DNA of 64,000 bases from contig NZ_LATM01000002.1 of NCBI RefSeq assembly GCF_000972495.1, positions 310,001 to 374,000 of the forward strand, written 5' to 3'. The notes under the pieces were generated by a model. The model saw only the letters and a program-made list of their open reading frames with translations, made no database searches and was not told the origin of the DNA. Position 1 is the first letter of the stretch, and each line of letters starts with the position of its first letter. Below, piece after piece: positions 49,099-57,628 of the stretch. The position numbers were made by a program, and so were the translations under genes. The stretch is from Hymenobacter terrenus (GTDB lineage Bacteria; Bacteroidota; Bacteroidia; Cytophagales; Hymenobacteraceae).

Positions 49099-49575
49099 AT
49101 GAAAACTTCCTTCAAGCTAGATGCGCACCCTCGGCGGCCCCGCCCGCTGCTGAGCGAACCGCCCGCTGGCTATTTCGACCAGCTTCCCCTGCGGGTGATG
49201 GCCCGGCTGCCCCAGGCAGAAGCTCGCGAAGCCGTTCCCGGCTGGCGGTGGCTGGCGCTGTTGTCGCCCGCGTTGCGCACCAGCCTGGCATCGGTAGCGG
49301 TGCTGGGCGGGTTCGCGGCGTCCTTCTATTTGAGCGGTTCCGCCGGGACGCTGGCCGTATCGGTACCGCGTATGGCCGCGGCTACCCTCGATGCCGTGCC
49401 GCGCACCGAGCTAGTGGGCTACCTGCTCACGAGCGGCGCCCGGGTTGAAAACGCGGACCTGGCCGTGCTGACCGCCGCCCGGCCGGGCATCACTAAAGGC
49501 TTCCTGTGCGCCTCTGCCGATGAGGTGGCCGATGCCCTGGATGCCCAGCCTTCCGAGGACCTTACCTACTTATAA
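49099..49575 (+). CDS. Single-pass membrane protein, probable anti-sigma partner
   Basis: 158 residues. The N-terminal FKLDAHPRRPRPLLSEPPAGYFDQLPLRVMARL pattern (PxGYFDxLPxRV) is typical of Bacteroidota proteins encoded behind RpoE-type sigma factors; one membrane span lies at about 65-87. A periplasmic domain of ~65 residues ends LDAQPSEDLTYL. It lies 64 bases after the sigma gene and 12 bases before the Spy-like gene. The inferred role is to hold the sigma factor at the membrane; the family as such is uncharacterised. Confidence 0.7.
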   Translation: MKTSFKLDAHPRRPRPLLSEPPAGYFDQLPLRVMARLPQAEAREAVPGWRWLALLSPALRTSLASVAVLGGFAASFYLSGSAGTLAVSVPRMAAATLDAVPRTELVGYLLTSGARVENADLAVLTAARPGITKGFLCASADEVADALDAQPSEDLTYL

Positions 49576-49587
49576 TCCCTGTTTATT

Positions 49588-50079
49588 ATGTCCATTGTAT
49601 CATTCATGTTCCGTCTGCTGAGTCTGGTGCTTTTGCTGCTGGTCGTCGGGTTCGCTGCGCAGGCCCAGGACGGCGAGGCAAGGGGCCGCAGCAAAAGCTC
49701 GCGCCTGGGGCAGCTTGAAAACGCCAAAATTGCCTTTATCACCACTCGGGTGTCCCTGACCCAGGACCAGGCCCAGAAATTCTGGCCGCTCTACAACGAG
49801 TTTTCCACCCGCCGCCGCGACCTTAATCGCAGCAGCCGCCAGCTCCGCCGTGATGTCACGAATAACATGACCGACCAGCAAATCCGCGAAAACTTCAACC
49901 AGACGTTCACCCTGCGCCAGCAGGAGCTGAACCTGGAAAAAGAATACTTCGAGAAATTCCAGAAAGTTATTTCCCTGCGCCAGGTCTCTCAGCTTTTCAC
50001 CGCGGAGCGCGACTTCACGAAAGAAGTCATCAAGCGCGTAGCCACCGCACCCGTCCAGCCAGCGACGGGTACCAACTAA
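49588..50079 (+). CDS. Spy/CpxP-like periplasmic protein
   Basis: 163 residues with a signal peptide (FMFRLLSLVLLLLVVGFAAQAQ). The mature part is helical with the LTQDQAQKFWPLYNEFSTRRRDL motif (LTxxQ type) and a second FNQTFTLRQQELNLEKEYFEKFQKVIS helix, as in Bacteroidota Spy/CpxP-like sensors. Such proteins bind unfolded or metal-stressed envelope components and feed back on sigma activity. It is the third gene of the ECF operon and is followed by a strong terminator. Confidence 0.8.
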   Translation: MSIVSFMFRLLSLVLLLLVVGFAAQAQDGEARGRSKSSRLGQLENAKIAFITTRVSLTQDQAQKFWPLYNEFSTRRRDLNRSSRQLRRDVTNNMTDQQIRENFNQTFTLRQQELNLEKEYFEKFQKVISLRQVSQLFTAERDFTKEVIKRVATAPVQPATGTN

Positions 50080-50110
50080 GCCTCTCACACTTCACTACAC
50101 GCCCCAACTG

Positions 50111-50155
50111 CAAAAATAAAGAGGCCGCTGCCCCACAGCGGCCTCTTTATTTTTG
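50111..50155 (+). terminator. Terminator of the ECF sigma operon
   Basis: Perfect 20-bp stem (50111-50130 with 50136-50155), A-rich rise and T-rich fall, five-base loop, 31 bases after the last stop. Confidence 0.92.
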
Positions 50156-50329
50156 CACTATAATCGAAACGGAGCGGCAATGGTTAAGCACTCAATCAAC
50201 AATTAATGAGCAGCCCACAGTCGTGCTCTGTATGACCGTGCTCCACGCTGTTTATCCGGTTGCCACCGCATAAAAATTGCTGGCCGGCCCAAGCCACCCG
50301 CGAATAATCCGCCAAATACGACTAAATCT

Positions 50330-51529
50330 GTGATACTTACCCCCCGCCAATTATTTCTGCGTCATCAGGCCCAAACTTCCGATTTTCCGCTGCTGCTGGA
50401 GATTGAGCGAGCCGAGGGCGTGTACATGTACGGTCCCGACGGCCGTCGCTACCTCGACCTAATTTCAGGCATTGGGGTGAGCAACGTGGGGCACCGCCAC
50501 CCACGCGTGCTGGCCGGCATCCAGGCCCAGCTCGATAAATACCTGCACCTGATGGTGTACGGCGAGCTGGTGCAGGCCGCGCCCGCGCAGCTAGCCGAGG
50601 CCATTCACCGCACCCTGCCCGCGCACCTCGATTCGGTATATTTCACCAACTCCGGCACCGAAGCCATCGAAGGCGCCCTGAAGCTGGCCAAGCGCCATAC
50701 CGGCCGCACCGGCCTCATTTCCTGCCTCAACGCCTACCACGGCTCCACCCACGGCGCGCTGTCCATTACCGGCTCCGAAGATTTTAAGAACAGCTTCCGC
50801 CCCCTGCTGCCCGACGTACGCCACATCCGGCACAACGAGCTGGCTGATCTGGCTCTCATCACGGAGCACACCGCGGCCGTTATCATCGAAACCGTGCAGG
50901 GCGAAGCGGGCGTGCGCGTGCCGCATCCCGACTACCTGCCCGCCCTGCGCGCGCGCTGCACCGAAGTGGGTGCCCTGCTCATTCTCGACGAGATTCAGTG
51001 CGGCTACGGGCGCACCGGCACCATGTGGGCCTTCGAGCAGTTCGGCATCGAGCCCGATATTCTGGTGTGTGCCAAGGGCATGGGTGGCGGCATGCCCATC
51101 GGCGCGTTTATTTCCAACACCGAAATCATGAGCGGCTTCAAAACCAATCCGATTCTGGGGCACTGCACCACTTTTGGGGGCCACCCGGTGAGCTGCGCGG
51201 CGGCGCTGGCTACACTGCAGGTTATTCAGGATGAGCAGCTGGTGCAGGGCGTGGCAGAGAAGGCGGCGCGGTTCCGGGCGCAGCTGCGGCACCCGGCCAT
51301 CCGGGCGGTGCGCGGTCGTGGCCTGCTAATGGCGGTGGAGTTCGACTCTTTTGCCGTACTCAAGCCCATTATTGACTACGCCCTGACGCACGAAGGTATC
51401 CTAACCGACTGGTTCTTGTTCTGCGATAACTCACTGCGGCTGGCTCCCCCGCTCATCATCACTGATGCGGAGATTGACGAAGCCTGCGCGGCCTTGCTGC
51501 GAGCCATCGAGCACATTACCAATGCCTAA
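50330..51529 (+). CDS. Class III PLP aminotransferase (acetylornithine/GABA aminotransferase-like)
   Basis: 399 residues starting with GTG 50330 (MILTPRQLFLRHQAQTS). The fold-type I class III pattern is complete: DLISGIGVSNVGHRHP, TNSGTEAIEGALKLAKRHTGR, the Asp-containing LLILDEIQCGYGRTGTMWAFEQF and the PLP lysine in CAKGMGGGMPIGA. Candidates are acetylornithine, ornithine, 4-aminobutyrate or lysine aminotransferase; no arginine biosynthesis genes are adjacent, so the substrate is open. A large palindromic terminator follows. Confidence 0.92.
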   Translation: MILTPRQLFLRHQAQTSDFPLLLEIERAEGVYMYGPDGRRYLDLISGIGVSNVGHRHPRVLAGIQAQLDKYLHLMVYGELVQAAPAQLAEAIHRTLPAHLDSVYFTNSGTEAIEGALKLAKRHTGRTGLISCLNAYHGSTHGALSITGSEDFKNSFRPLLPDVRHIRHNELADLALITEHTAAVIIETVQGEAGVRVPHPDYLPALRARCTEVGALLILDEIQCGYGRTGTMWAFEQFGIEPDILVCAKGMGGGMPIGAFISNTEIMSGFKTNPILGHCTTFGGHPVSCAAALATLQVIQDEQLVQGVAEKAARFRAQLRHPAIRAVRGRGLLMAVEFDSFAVLKPIIDYALTHEGILTDWFLFCDNSLRLAPPLIITDAEIDEACAALLRAIEHITNA

Positions 51530-51547
51530 TCGGTAAAGAATGCGCCT

Positions 51548-51614
51548 ATAAAAACTGAAGGGGCCGAAGGGGGCTGGCGCGCTGCCAGCTCCCTTCGGCC
51601 CCTTCAGTTTTTAT
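51548..51614. terminator. Large palindromic terminator between convergent genes
   Basis: A ~67-base near-perfect palindrome: ATAAAAACTGAAGGGGCCGA.. mirrored by ..TTCAGTTTTTAT, with an inner GCTGGC/GCCAGC stem. It lies between the aminotransferase and the TerB-like gene and has A/T runs at both ends, so it can work both ways. Confidence 0.9.
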
Positions 51615-51621
51615 CGTTCGG

Positions 51622-52083
51622 TTATTCGATGGTGATTTTCGGCCGGGGCAACTCGTTATAATTCAAAAATGTAATGCTTTCCTCCTTGATTCTTTCGCGG
51701 GGGATGCCATCTTTCACGCCTTGCGAGATTTTGCGAACCAACACCCCTACAATGGCTTTGCGAAAGCCCAGCTTCTCGGCCATCATAATACAGAAGTCCA
51801 TCTCTGTTTCATCTATCACACCGTCGGCGAGCATCATGTCGACTAAGTCGAAAATCTGGTCGAACCGCTCTGAGTCGTTGGTAGGAAGGTCGTTGCTGGC
51901 GCCTTTAGCGCCTGATACTAGTGCCTGAATATCAGACGAACTCATGCCGTTCTTTTTGCCTACGGTAAGAATGAAGTTCATTTCCCGTGCGTCGATGTGC
52001 CCATCGGCTTTAGCTAGGGCAGCGAGGTTCAGCAGATGGCCCTTGATTTTTTTGGCCTGCTCATTTTCGAAAAAACCGAACAT
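51622..52083 (-). CDS. TerB-like protein
   Basis: 153 residues, all helical. Two acidic repeats, AKADGHIDAREMNFIL (~23-38) and MLADGVIDETEMDFCIMMAEKLG (~87-109), are the paired metal-binding-like motifs of the tellurite resistance TerB fold. TerB-like domains sit at the membrane in stress and phage-defence complexes or act alone; here no other ter gene is near. It is divergent from pfkA with a 233-base shared region. Confidence 0.82.
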   Translation of the reverse strand: MFGFFENEQAKKIKGHLLNLAALAKADGHIDAREMNFILTVGKKNGMSSSDIQALVSGAKGASNDLPTNDSERFDQIFDLVDMMLADGVIDETEMDFCIMMAEKLGFRKAIVGVLVRKISQGVKDGIPRERIKEESITFLNYNELPRPKITIE

Positions 52084-52236
52084 AAAACGTGGGAATTAAG
52101 ATGTGAAAAATGGGTTTAGGGCCCCTGGGCCGATTGTTAAGGTAAGATACACGGAAAATTAACAGCTTGTTACTGGTCAACTACGCGAAATACAAAAAAA
52201 AGATAACCTTCGCAGATGGGGTATTCCGTAGTCAAA

Positions 52237-52268
52237 GTTGAGCGTTCGCATTCGTTTCACCAACTTTG
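52237..52268 (+). promoter_or_regulatory. Promoter core ahead of pfkA
   Basis: GTTG at 52237-52240, then 20 bases, then CAACTTTG at 52261-52268, close to the Bacteroidota TTG/TAnnTTTG arrangement. The pfkA ATG lies 49 bases downstream. Confidence 0.5.
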
Positions 52269-52316
52269 CGGGGTTTGGGCGCCATTTGCGTATCCGCTTG
52301 CTTTAAGAAAGGTCAG

Positions 52317-53288
52317 ATGAAGAGAATAGGAGTATTTACCAGCGGTGGCGACTCGCCAGGCATGAACGCAGCCATCCGCGCGGTGGTGCGGACTGCAACT
52401 TACCATGGCATAGAGGTCTATGGTATCATGCGGGGCTACAGCGGCATGATTAAGGGTGAGTTTGTACGGCTCGATTCGGCATCGGTGGCAAATACAGTGC
52501 AGAAGGGCGGCACGATTCTCAAGTCGGCCCGCAGCCAAAAGTTCATGACCAAAGAAGGCCGCCAGCACGCCTTCGATCAGTTGGTGAACAACGGCATTGA
52601 GGGCCTGGTGGCCATTGGTGGCAACGGCACCTTCACTGGAGCCATGATTTTTGAGGAGGAATTCGGCATCCCAACCGTGGGCGCGCCGGGCACCATCGAC
52701 AACGACCTGTACGGCACCGACTACACCATTGGCTACGATACGGCCGTGAACACGGCACTGGGCTGCATCGACAAAATTCGGGATACGGCCGACTCACACG
52801 ACCGGTGCTTCTTCGTGGAAGTAATGGGCCGCGACTCGGGCTACATCGCCATTCCCTGCGCCATTGGGGGCGGGGCCGAAATCGTGATGATTCCCGAAAC
52901 CCAAATGAGCGTGGATGTCGTGATTGATACCCTGCAATCGGGCTGGCGCCGTTCCAAAACCTCCTTCATCGTCATCGTGGCCGAGGGCGAAGAGGAGGGC
53001 AACGCCACCCTCACGGCGGCCCGCGTAAAAGAAGCTATTCCGCAGCTCGACACCCGCGTCACGGTTATCGGCCACATTCAGCGTGGAGGCTCGCCCACGG
53101 CCGCCGACCGTCTGCTGGGCTCCCAAATCGGCATCGCCGCCGTGGAAGGCCTTATGAACGGCATGCGCAACGTAATGGCCGGCATCGTCGATAAGAAGCT
53201 GGTCTATACGCCTTTCATTGATACTATCAATAAGAAGAAGCTAATTAACCAGAGCTTCATGCGAATGGTAGAAATCCTGTCGGTATAA
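52317..53288 (+). CDS. pfkA: 6-phosphofructokinase (PfkA)
   Basis: 323 residues from ATG 52317 (MKRIGVFTSGGDSPGMNAAIRAV). Group I PFK marks are GGDSPGMNAAIR, the ATP loop GGNGTFTGA (the E. coli D103 position is Asn here, with G104 kept, pointing to ATP rather than pyrophosphate), the catalytic GTIDNDLYGTDYTIG with the general-base Asp, and VEVMGRDSGYIA. It phosphorylates fructose 6-phosphate in glycolysis. The open frame to 52266 covers the promoter and is not coding. It converges on miaA across a palindrome. Confidence 0.95.
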   Translation: MKRIGVFTSGGDSPGMNAAIRAVVRTATYHGIEVYGIMRGYSGMIKGEFVRLDSASVANTVQKGGTILKSARSQKFMTKEGRQHAFDQLVNNGIEGLVAIGGNGTFTGAMIFEEEFGIPTVGAPGTIDNDLYGTDYTIGYDTAVNTALGCIDKIRDTADSHDRCFFVEVMGRDSGYIAIPCAIGGGAEIVMIPETQMSVDVVIDTLQSGWRRSKTSFIVIVAEGEEEGNATLTAARVKEAIPQLDTRVTVIGHIQRGGSPTAADRLLGSQIGIAAVEGLMNGMRNVMAGIVDKKLVYTPFIDTINKKKLINQSFMRMVEILSV

Positions 53289-53312
53289 ACGGGAAAAGTA
53301 AAAGGAAGGGCG

Positions 53313-53376
53313 GCTAAGGGGAATAAGACCGTCATGCTGAGCGGAGTCGAAGCATGACGGTCTTATTCCCCTTAGC
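53313..53376. terminator. 26-bp palindrome between pfkA and miaA (GTCATGCTGAGC family)
   Basis: Arms 53313-53338 and 53351-53376 are exact reverse complements with a 12-base loop. The inner part GACCGTCATGCTGAGCGGAG resembles the 35599 palindrome. Placed between convergent genes, it likely ends both transcripts. Confidence 0.85.
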
Positions 53377-53396
53377 TTGCTATTGTCTTTTTGCTA

Positions 53397-54323
53397 TTAC
53401 TCCACTCGCTTGCCCAGCGTTACCCATTGATAAGCCGCATCGCGGCGCAGCCAGGTGAGCTGGCGCTTGGCGTAGCGGCGGGTGTTGCGCTGGAGCAGGC
53501 GCACAGCTTCGGCCCAGTCGTAGTCGCCGTCGAGATAGCCGAATATTTCCTGGTAGCCTACGGTTTGTAGGGCGTGGTGGTGGCGGTAGGGGAGGAGGGC
53601 GCGCACTTCTTCGAGCAAGCCGGCCGCCAGCATGTGTTCTACCCGCAGATTGATGCGCTGGTATAGCTCCTCCCGCTCGCGGTTGAGGGCCACTTTTACG
53701 TTGCGGAACAAGGGGTTTTCATTGACAGCGCCCTGGGTGTGGAAGCTGGAAAACGGCCGGCCGGTGGCGCGGGTAATTTCCAGGGCCCGCACGATGCGCT
53801 GGGGGTTTTGGCGGTCGATGCGGGCATGGGCCACGGGGTCGGTTTCGGCCAGTTCGGCTACGAGGTGCGGCAGGCCGTGAGCGGCCAGTTCGGCATGGAG
53901 CTGCCCGCGGATTTCGGGGGGCACGGTGGGTAGCTCGTCGAGCCCATCGGTGACGGCCTGCACGTAGAGGCCCGAGCCGCCGGTGAGGATGACCAACGGG
54001 TATTGCTGGAACAGCTCCGTGAGCCGCGCCAGACAATCGGTGGCGAAGCGGCCGGCGCTGTAGTCCTCGCTGATGCTGTGGCTGTCGATAAAATGGTGCG
54101 GCACGCCCTGCATCTCGGCTGCGGTGGGCTTGGCCGTGCCAATGCTCAGCTCGCGGAAAAACTGCCGCGAATCGGCCGAGACGATTTCGGTGCCGAAGTG
54201 CTGGGCCAGCTCTACGCACAGGGCCGTTTTGCCCACGGCGGTGGGGCCGGCGATGGTGAGCAGCACCGGGCGCGGGTCGGCGGGCGTAGGGAAGAGCTGG
54301 GCGAGGATGGCCGCGGGGAGCAT
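53397..54323 (-). CDS. miaA: tRNA dimethylallyltransferase (MiaA)
   Basis: 308 residues. The P-loop GPTAVGKTALCVELA (~26-40), the catalytic SADSRQFFRELSIGTAKP (with the conserved Asp and Thr), GVPHHFIDSHSISEDYSAGRF, TGGSGLYVQAV and the C-terminal YAKRQLTWLRRD are all present. The enzyme adds an isopentenyl group to adenosine 37 of tRNAs reading U-starting codons. Length is normal. ATG 54323 follows no other in-frame start nearby. It converges with pfkA. Confidence 0.96.
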   Translation of the reverse strand: MLPAAILAQLFPTPADPRPVLLTIAGPTAVGKTALCVELAQHFGTEIVSADSRQFFRELSIGTAKPTAAEMQGVPHHFIDSHSISEDYSAGRFATDCLARLTELFQQYPLVILTGGSGLYVQAVTDGLDELPTVPPEIRGQLHAELAAHGLPHLVAELAETDPVAHARIDRQNPQRIVRALEITRATGRPFSSFHTQGAVNENPLFRNVKVALNREREELYQRINLRVEHMLAAGLLEEVRALLPYRHHHALQTVGYQEIFGYLDGDYDWAEAVRLLQRNTRRYAKRQLTWLRRDAAYQWVTLGKRVE

Positions 54324-54706
54324 GTAGGAATGTGACAGGCTGGCGGGTGGCTGTTGAATGATGCTGGGCCACTCCGTCAGAGGCCTATTCTACTGGCGCC
54401 AGGCATCCGGCGGAGTGGTCGGACAATTCCAGCGCAAAGCTAGAGCGGTTCCGGGTTTAGTAGACCTGGTGCGAGTTGAGGCCTTCTTTCCTCTGGCCGG
54501 TCTTCGCCGTAGAAAGGAGCCGGACGACGGATGCATTAATCAGAGAATCGTTGGCTAACATTCATCGCTGGTGCCGATGAGCACTAGCCAGCCAACGAAG
54601 AGGCATTCGTTCCAACTTTATCTCAAGCGGCAAGCTTCACGTTGGGGTAGACACGTAGTAAATTGCTACTTGAATAAACACTCACACATTGATAGAAAAA
54701 GAAACA
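54324..54706. other. Intergenic region with one weak inverted repeat
   Basis: No gene is supported in these 383 bases between divergent miaA and the pyruvyl transferase gene. CGTTGGCT at 54549-54556 pairs with AGCCAACG at 54590-54597. GC falls toward the right, where the lower-GC pyruvyl transferase gene begins. Confidence 0.4.
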
Positions 54707-56014
54707 ATGGACCGGAGAATTTTCATAAGGCTGTCAGCATTATCTGCCACGGGTATGCTCCTATTTAAGCGGGCGTATTCATTTTCACACGAGCGAGCTG
54801 TTGATGTTCAGGCGCCGGGTAAAAAAACACGGCATATCCTGCTCCGCTCGGGCTGGCAGACGGAAAATATCGGGGACATTGGGCACACGCCTGCCATGCT
54901 GGCCCTGATAGAAAAATACCTGCCCGGGACGGCGGCTACCTTTTGGCCATGGTACAGCCATCTTCCTGACGAAGAAGTGGAAATGCTCAAGAAGCGTTTT
55001 CCTGCCGTGAGGATAGTTCAGGGCACCTTAAGTAGCGATGGCAAAGCTTCCACTCCCGAACTTCAAGCGGCTATTGCTTCAGCTGATTTCTTTCTTCACA
55101 ACTCAGGTCCAGCTACTATTGCCTGGGAAAATGCTGCCACATTTAAAAAAATAACGGGCAAGCCTTTTGGGGTATTCGGAGTAACCTACGGCTTATATGG
55201 CACACCAGAAACAGCAACATTAAGCGAAGCGGCCTTTGTTTATTTCAGGGATTCGGTGTCTTTGAAAAAAGCACAGGACGCGGGGGTGCGCCCACCCGTT
55301 GTGAAATTTATGCCAGATGCGGTTTTTTCTATTGATGTAACGAACGATGAAAAAGCTTTGACTTTTCTTAAGGCCAATGCCCTGGAAGAAGGTAATTTCT
55401 TATGCTGTATTCCTCATCATCGGTACACACCGGTGTGGCTTCATAAAGCCAAGAATAAGCCGTTTGACGCCGTGCGCCATGCCCGTAATGAGGAAATGAA
55501 GGAGAACGACCACAAGCCTTTACGGGACGCAATAATTGAGGTAGTTCGTAAGACAAATCATAAGATTTTGATTTGCAACGAAGATGAAACCGAACAGCTC
55601 CCAGGTAAAGAATGGCTATACGATAAATTACCGGAAGATGTAAAACCAAAAGTAGTTTGGTTAGACAGGCATTGGCTCACTGACGAAGCCATTAGTGTTT
55701 ATAAGCGTTCTGCTGGGCTATTCGGCAACGAAATGCATAGTCCTATTATGTGCATTGCTCACGGTATTCCAGCTATTGTTTGCCGCTGGGAAGAACAAAG
55801 CAGTAAAGGCTATATGTGGCAGGATATCGGCCTAAAGGAATGGCTCTTTAATTTCGATAACGCGGATGAAATAAAGCGGTTTGTGCCCGCAGTGCTCAAA
55901 ATGGCTGTTGATACAAAGGCGGCTAAGCAAAAAGCCGAAGAAGCCCAAAAGCGCACCGCAATGCTGCACAAGGAGGCCATGAAAGAAGTAGAAAAAGCAA
56001 GCCGGCCAGTTTAA
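54707..56014 (+). CDS. Exported polysaccharide pyruvyl transferase family protein
   Basis: 435 residues from ATG 54707 (MDRRIFIRLSALSATGMLLFKRAYS). The N-terminus with two Arg followed by a hydrophobic stretch looks like a twin-arginine or weak signal. The pyruvyl transferase domain (PF04230 type) fills ~45-400: LLRSGWQTENIGDIGHTP, DFFLHNSGPATIAWENA, the GVFGVTYGLYG strand, and the C-terminal SAGLFGNEMHSPIMCIAHGIPAIV. Enzymes of this family move pyruvate from PEP to sugars of surface polysaccharides. A probable periplasmic location is unusual for a PEP-using enzyme, so another activity is possible. GC is lower than the neighbours. It ends in a coiled Lys/Glu tail. Confidence 0.75.
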   Translation: MDRRIFIRLSALSATGMLLFKRAYSFSHERAVDVQAPGKKTRHILLRSGWQTENIGDIGHTPAMLALIEKYLPGTAATFWPWYSHLPDEEVEMLKKRFPAVRIVQGTLSSDGKASTPELQAAIASADFFLHNSGPATIAWENAATFKKITGKPFGVFGVTYGLYGTPETATLSEAAFVYFRDSVSLKKAQDAGVRPPVVKFMPDAVFSIDVTNDEKALTFLKANALEEGNFLCCIPHHRYTPVWLHKAKNKPFDAVRHARNEEMKENDHKPLRDAIIEVVRKTNHKILICNEDETEQLPGKEWLYDKLPEDVKPKVVWLDRHWLTDEAISVYKRSAGLFGNEMHSPIMCIAHGIPAIVCRWEEQSSKGYMWQDIGLKEWLFNFDNADEIKRFVPAVLKMAVDTKAAKQKAEEAQKRTAMLHKEAMKEVEKASRPV

Positions 56015-56156
56015 CTGGTAATTAGCCCGACAGCCTTGGTTCAAGCTGGTTAGCTAGATAAGGATTTTTAAGAGCCCCTAGCAAACCCGTATGACGCTCC
56101 TGAAAGTAATGAGAGCACATTTGGTAAAGGCCAAGTCACGGCAGCGGGTGGTAAAG

Positions 56157-56205
56157 CAAAAAAGCCGGCCCTGAATAGCATGCCCAGCTTGCTTGCTGCA
56201 ATGGG
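56157..56205 (+). repeat. Left copy of a ~46-base direct repeat bracketing cassette 2
   Basis: AAAGCCGGCCCTGaatAGCATG..gcTTgCTTGcTGCAATGGG here matches 57395-57440 (AAAGCCGGCCCTGcacAGCATG..) at most positions. In the right copy this sequence is the terminator hairpin of cassette 2; in the left copy pairing is mostly lost. It may be the end of a former, lost cassette. Confidence 0.7.
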
Positions 56206-56268
56206 TGGTACAGGGGAGGGGTGGTACATTTATATTTGTACCACCCCTCCCCTGTACCACCCCTCCCC
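56203..56268 (+). promoter_or_regulatory. Iterated palindromic leader of HTH cassette 2
   Basis: A 16-base unit TGTACCACCCCTCCCC occurs twice rightward (56237-56252 and 56253-56268) and about one and two thirds times in reverse at 56203-56228, separated by eight bases TTTATATT. Arms 56203-56228 and 56237-56262 pair perfectly over 26 bp. The spacer makes a perfect TAnnTTTG core (TATATTTG, 56231-56238), so the palindrome wraps a promoter. The ATG at 56269 follows at once. The layout equals that of cassette 1 with another sequence. Confidence 0.78.
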
Positions 56269-56832
56269 ATGCGTATCATCCAACCCCGCGCCGGTACTAT
56301 ACCCACCTTACGTCGCTACTTGGCCCTCTCCCAAACCGACTTGGGGCGCCTGCTAGGGGTCAATCGGGTGCGCGTGGCCGAGGCCGAAGCCGGTACCCGC
56401 TTCCTGACCGTTGAGGCCCGAGAGGCGCTCAGCGCCTTGCTGGCAGCCCTGCCCCTGGCCACGCGGCAGGCCCTGGCCGTGGCTCCCGGCCACGCCCCGC
56501 CGCCCCCGCCGCCGCAGGTACCGGCCCCGCCCGCACCCCTGCCGCGCCCGCTGGCCCGCCGCCGCCACCTGGCCACCCAGGAGCTGGACCGGGTGCTGGC
56601 CGCGCTGGCCCCGCTCGACGCCCACCGGCTGGCCAGCGCCGCTCGCTTGGCCCTGCTCGCGGCTCCAACTTCCCCTCCCGTCCTGGCTCAGGACGAGCTC
56701 TTTGCCGCCCAGGCCCGCCTGTGGGCCGGCCCTGCGGCCGAAGCCGCCCGCCGCCTGCTGCTGGCCCGCGCCGCCGGCCTGCGAGCCGAGCTGGCCGCCC
56801 TGGCCGCGCCCGCCGAGGAGGCGGATAGCTGA
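56269..56832 (+). CDS. XRE-type HTH protein, cassette 2
   Basis: 187 residues from ATG 56269 (MRIIQPRAGTIPTLRRYL), directly after the palindromic repeats. The HTH (~8-47) reads LRRYLALSQTDLGRLLGVNRVRVAEAEAGTRFL, with recognition helix VNRVRVAE against TTRGMVAQ in cassette 1. The middle, Pro-rich linker (two residues longer here) and Ala/Leu-rich C-terminal domain are nearly identical to cassette 1. The sharp change from diverged to near-identical sequence suggests exchange or selection limited to the DNA-binding part. Presumed to bind its own leader; no named family. Confidence 0.8.
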   Translation: MRIIQPRAGTIPTLRRYLALSQTDLGRLLGVNRVRVAEAEAGTRFLTVEAREALSALLAALPLATRQALAVAPGHAPPPPPPQVPAPPAPLPRPLARRRHLATQELDRVLAALAPLDAHRLASAARLALLAAPTSPPVLAQDELFAAQARLWAGPAAEAARRLLLARAAGLRAELAALAAPAEEADS

Positions 56833-56946
56833 GGGCTGTATGGGCCAGAGTCTGCCCCACCAAGGGGTTGCAGCTTTGAGGTGAGGGGCGTACTTTGCGC
56901 CGTCGGCGGGTGCCGACGAAGTGTCTCCCTCTTTTCAGTGTTCCCC

Positions 56947-57372
56947 ATGAACGTCCCCGTGTTTAATTTCTCGGCCCTCACCACCCGTGCCGCCTGCGAC
57001 AAGGTGCTGGTGCCCACCCGCCGCCTCCAGAATCGGCTGGAAAAAGACGAGACGGTGCTCGGCTACAACGAGGAGGAAGGCGAGATTCGCGCCGGCATCG
57101 CCCAGCAGCAGTTTGCCCGCGCCGAGCGCAACCTGCAAAGCGTGAACGCGGAGCTGGACACGCTGCCGGCGGGCCCCTCCACCGACCGCGACAAGCTCGA
57201 AGCCGAACAGGCCACGCTGGTGGCCCGCAAGAAAAACCTGGCTCTGCAAGGTGCCTCCGGCGAGCAAAGCGCGCTCCGCGACCTGGCCGAAGCCCGCAAC
57301 GCCGCCGACCTGGAGCTGGTGAACGGCTTCCTCACCCAGCTCGAAGCTTACCGCCTCACCCTGCCCGCCTAG
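56947..57372 (+). CDS. Helical/coiled-coil protein, cassette 2
   Basis: 141 residues from ATG 56947 (MNVPVFNFSALTTRAACDK), all helical, identical to the cassette 1 protein except N7 for D7 and A52 for V52. The DNA is also almost the same, including the intergenic stretch before it with GTACTTTGCGCCGTCGGCGG. Near-identity of two copies 11 kb apart points to recent duplication or ongoing gene conversion. A terminator hairpin follows the stop by 18 bases. Function unknown. Confidence 0.8.
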   Translation: MNVPVFNFSALTTRAACDKVLVPTRRLQNRLEKDETVLGYNEEEGEIRAGIAQQQFARAERNLQSVNAELDTLPAGPSTDRDKLEAEQATLVARKKNLALQGASGEQSALRDLAEARNAADLELVNGFLTQLEAYRLTLPA

Positions 57373-57390
57373 CAGGGGGGCTAGCACAAA

Positions 57391-57433
57391 AACAAGAAAG
57401 CCGGCCCTGCACAGCATGGTCGGCTTTCTTGTT
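57391..57433. terminator. Terminator between cassette 2 and the second Hcp module
   Basis: AACAAGAAAGCCG (57391-57403) pairs perfectly with CGGCTTTCTTGTT (57421-57433). It separates cassette 2 from the convergent immunity-like gene. It overlaps the right copy of the direct repeat at 57395-57440. Confidence 0.8.
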
Positions 57434-57628
57434 GCAATGGGGATGACTATCCTCGAAAGAAAGTAGATATCCAACGGAGGCTAAAACGCGCTCTATTAAA
57501 AGTCGCGACAGGGCCCGACACGCTAAAAATACCCCCCATACAAGGGTGAGGGCAATTAGACCGGCGTGCCTTCCACCAATCCGTCGAGAAAGGCCGTGAA
57601 GGACGGGGCCGATTCGTCGAGGTCGGTT

